Of a stretch of DNA of 53,789 nt, positions 53,591-53,789 are shown piece after piece. Under the pieces are notes generated by a model that was not told where the DNA came from, made no database searches, and saw only the letters and a list, made by a program, of their open reading frames with translations. Source of the stretch: Butyrivibrio sp. (lineage in GTDB: Bacteria > Bacillota > Clostridia > Lachnospirales > Lachnospiraceae); contig JAFSQI010000128.1 in the NCBI GenBank assembly GCA_017446685.1, positions 1-53,789 on the forward strand, given 5' to 3'. How positions within the stretch are numbered: the stretch's first letter is position 1; each line of letters starts with the position of its first letter. A program made the position numbers and the translations under genes.

Positions 53591-53786
53591 GTTACAATTC
53601 AGTTGTCAGCCTAATTATATGAGCGGACATAAATGTGCAGTTCTCGGGCGAGGAGATAATTCATAAGATGAAAATACAAGAACAAGCTGAATGCTTTGAA
53701 CAACGTTGAAATGAAGCTTGTTCTTGTATTTGAATCTTTATGAATTACGACGCAGACGAAAACAAGCATTTATGTCCGCTTATATA
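53591..53786 (+). repeat. dispersed repeat, copy C, with 171-bp nested hairpin
   Basis: The module begins GTTACAATTCAGTTGTCAGC. From ATATGAGCGGACATAAATG (53617-53634 region) to CATTTATGTCCGCTTATAT (53768-53786) the ends are inverted. Inside, TAATTCATAA (53657-53666) pairs with TTTATGAATTA (53738-53748 region), and AAATACAAGAACAAGCT (53672-53688) pairs exactly with AGCTTGTTCTTGTATTT. The asymmetric unpaired segments are about 20 nt each. No reading frame. Mobile MITE-like element or structured RNA. Confidence 0.75.
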
Positions 53787-53789
53787 TTG

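Noticed and set aside
1-53789. CRISPR array, tRNA genes, prophage or transposase
   Set aside because: No regularly spaced repeats of CRISPR type, no cloverleaf with a TTCGA arm noticed, and no transposase or phage proteins in any frame.

Overview
The window looks like a chromosomal segment of a rumen- or gut-type Lachnospiraceae, most likely Butyrivibrio or Pseudobutyrivibrio. Reasons: AT-rich coding with Firmicutes ribosome-binding sites, a T-box leader on valS, AddAB in place of RecBCD, a YesM/YesN two-component pair driving an LplABC-type ABC transporter, a secreted GH10 xylanase and GH43 enzyme with CBM13 and CBM2 modules, and an archaeal-type IMP cyclohydrolase (PurO) beside a stand-alone AICAR transformylase. 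The genus is inferred from gene content only. I saw no tRNA, rRNA, CRISPR array, phage genes or transposase.

Layout. (1) 1-5400, minus strand: a TPR lipoprotein, an F5/8C-like protein, a heparinase II/III-family lyase and a GH88 unsaturated uronyl hydrolase, probably one operon for finishing uronic-acid oligosaccharides in the cytosol. (2) 5450-6170: RidA and a small unknown protein, separated by a long palindrome. (3) 6300-15005, minus: valS-folC-a 53-residue protein-zinc-ribbon/TPR membrane protein-MBOAT acyltransferase-SGNH hydrolase, behind a clear promoter and a valine T-box leader. (4) 15480-18280: a Cas4-like nuclease fused to an XPD/DinG-type helicase, and an HPr-like protein without the phospho-acceptor histidine. 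(5) 18560-28460, minus: response regulator, histidine kinase, solute-binding lipoprotein, two permeases, a second binding lipoprotein and a cytosolic GH28 enzyme, apparently a pectin-oligosaccharide uptake locus. (6) 28680-33310: asnA, hflX, the thiamine transporter thiT with a TPP riboswitch, and a GH105 hydrolase. (7) 33410-37960, minus: GH43 then GH10, two secreted xylan-degrading enzymes with nearly identical CBM13-CBM2 tails. (8) 38180-48730, minus: a GGDEF/EAL protein, addB, addA and a DHH phosphoesterase. (9) 48960-53450: a DUF436 protein, CstA, and a ZTP riboswitch controlling purO and the AICAR transformylase.

The carbohydrate genes form a coherent flow. Secreted GH43 and GH10 enzymes open arabinoxylan outside the cell. 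The YesMN-controlled ABC transporter imports oligomers. Cytosolic GH28, GH105, GH88 and the heparinase-like lyase finish uronic-acid-containing fragments. Regulation is unusually readable: three RNA switches (T-box, TPP, ZTP), each with a visible terminator or anti-terminator.

The least explained material is a set of palindromic intergenic repeats. One module (GTTACAATTCAGTTG... followed by GAGCGGACATAAATG) recurs at 6246, 15032, 53454 and 53591. Its second half alone makes a perfect palindrome at 33318. Other folded elements lie at 1-112, 5846-5918, 49568-49677 and 51171-51323. No new protein system is proven here; the repeat family and the unassigned structured element at 49568 are the best candidates for undescribed features.
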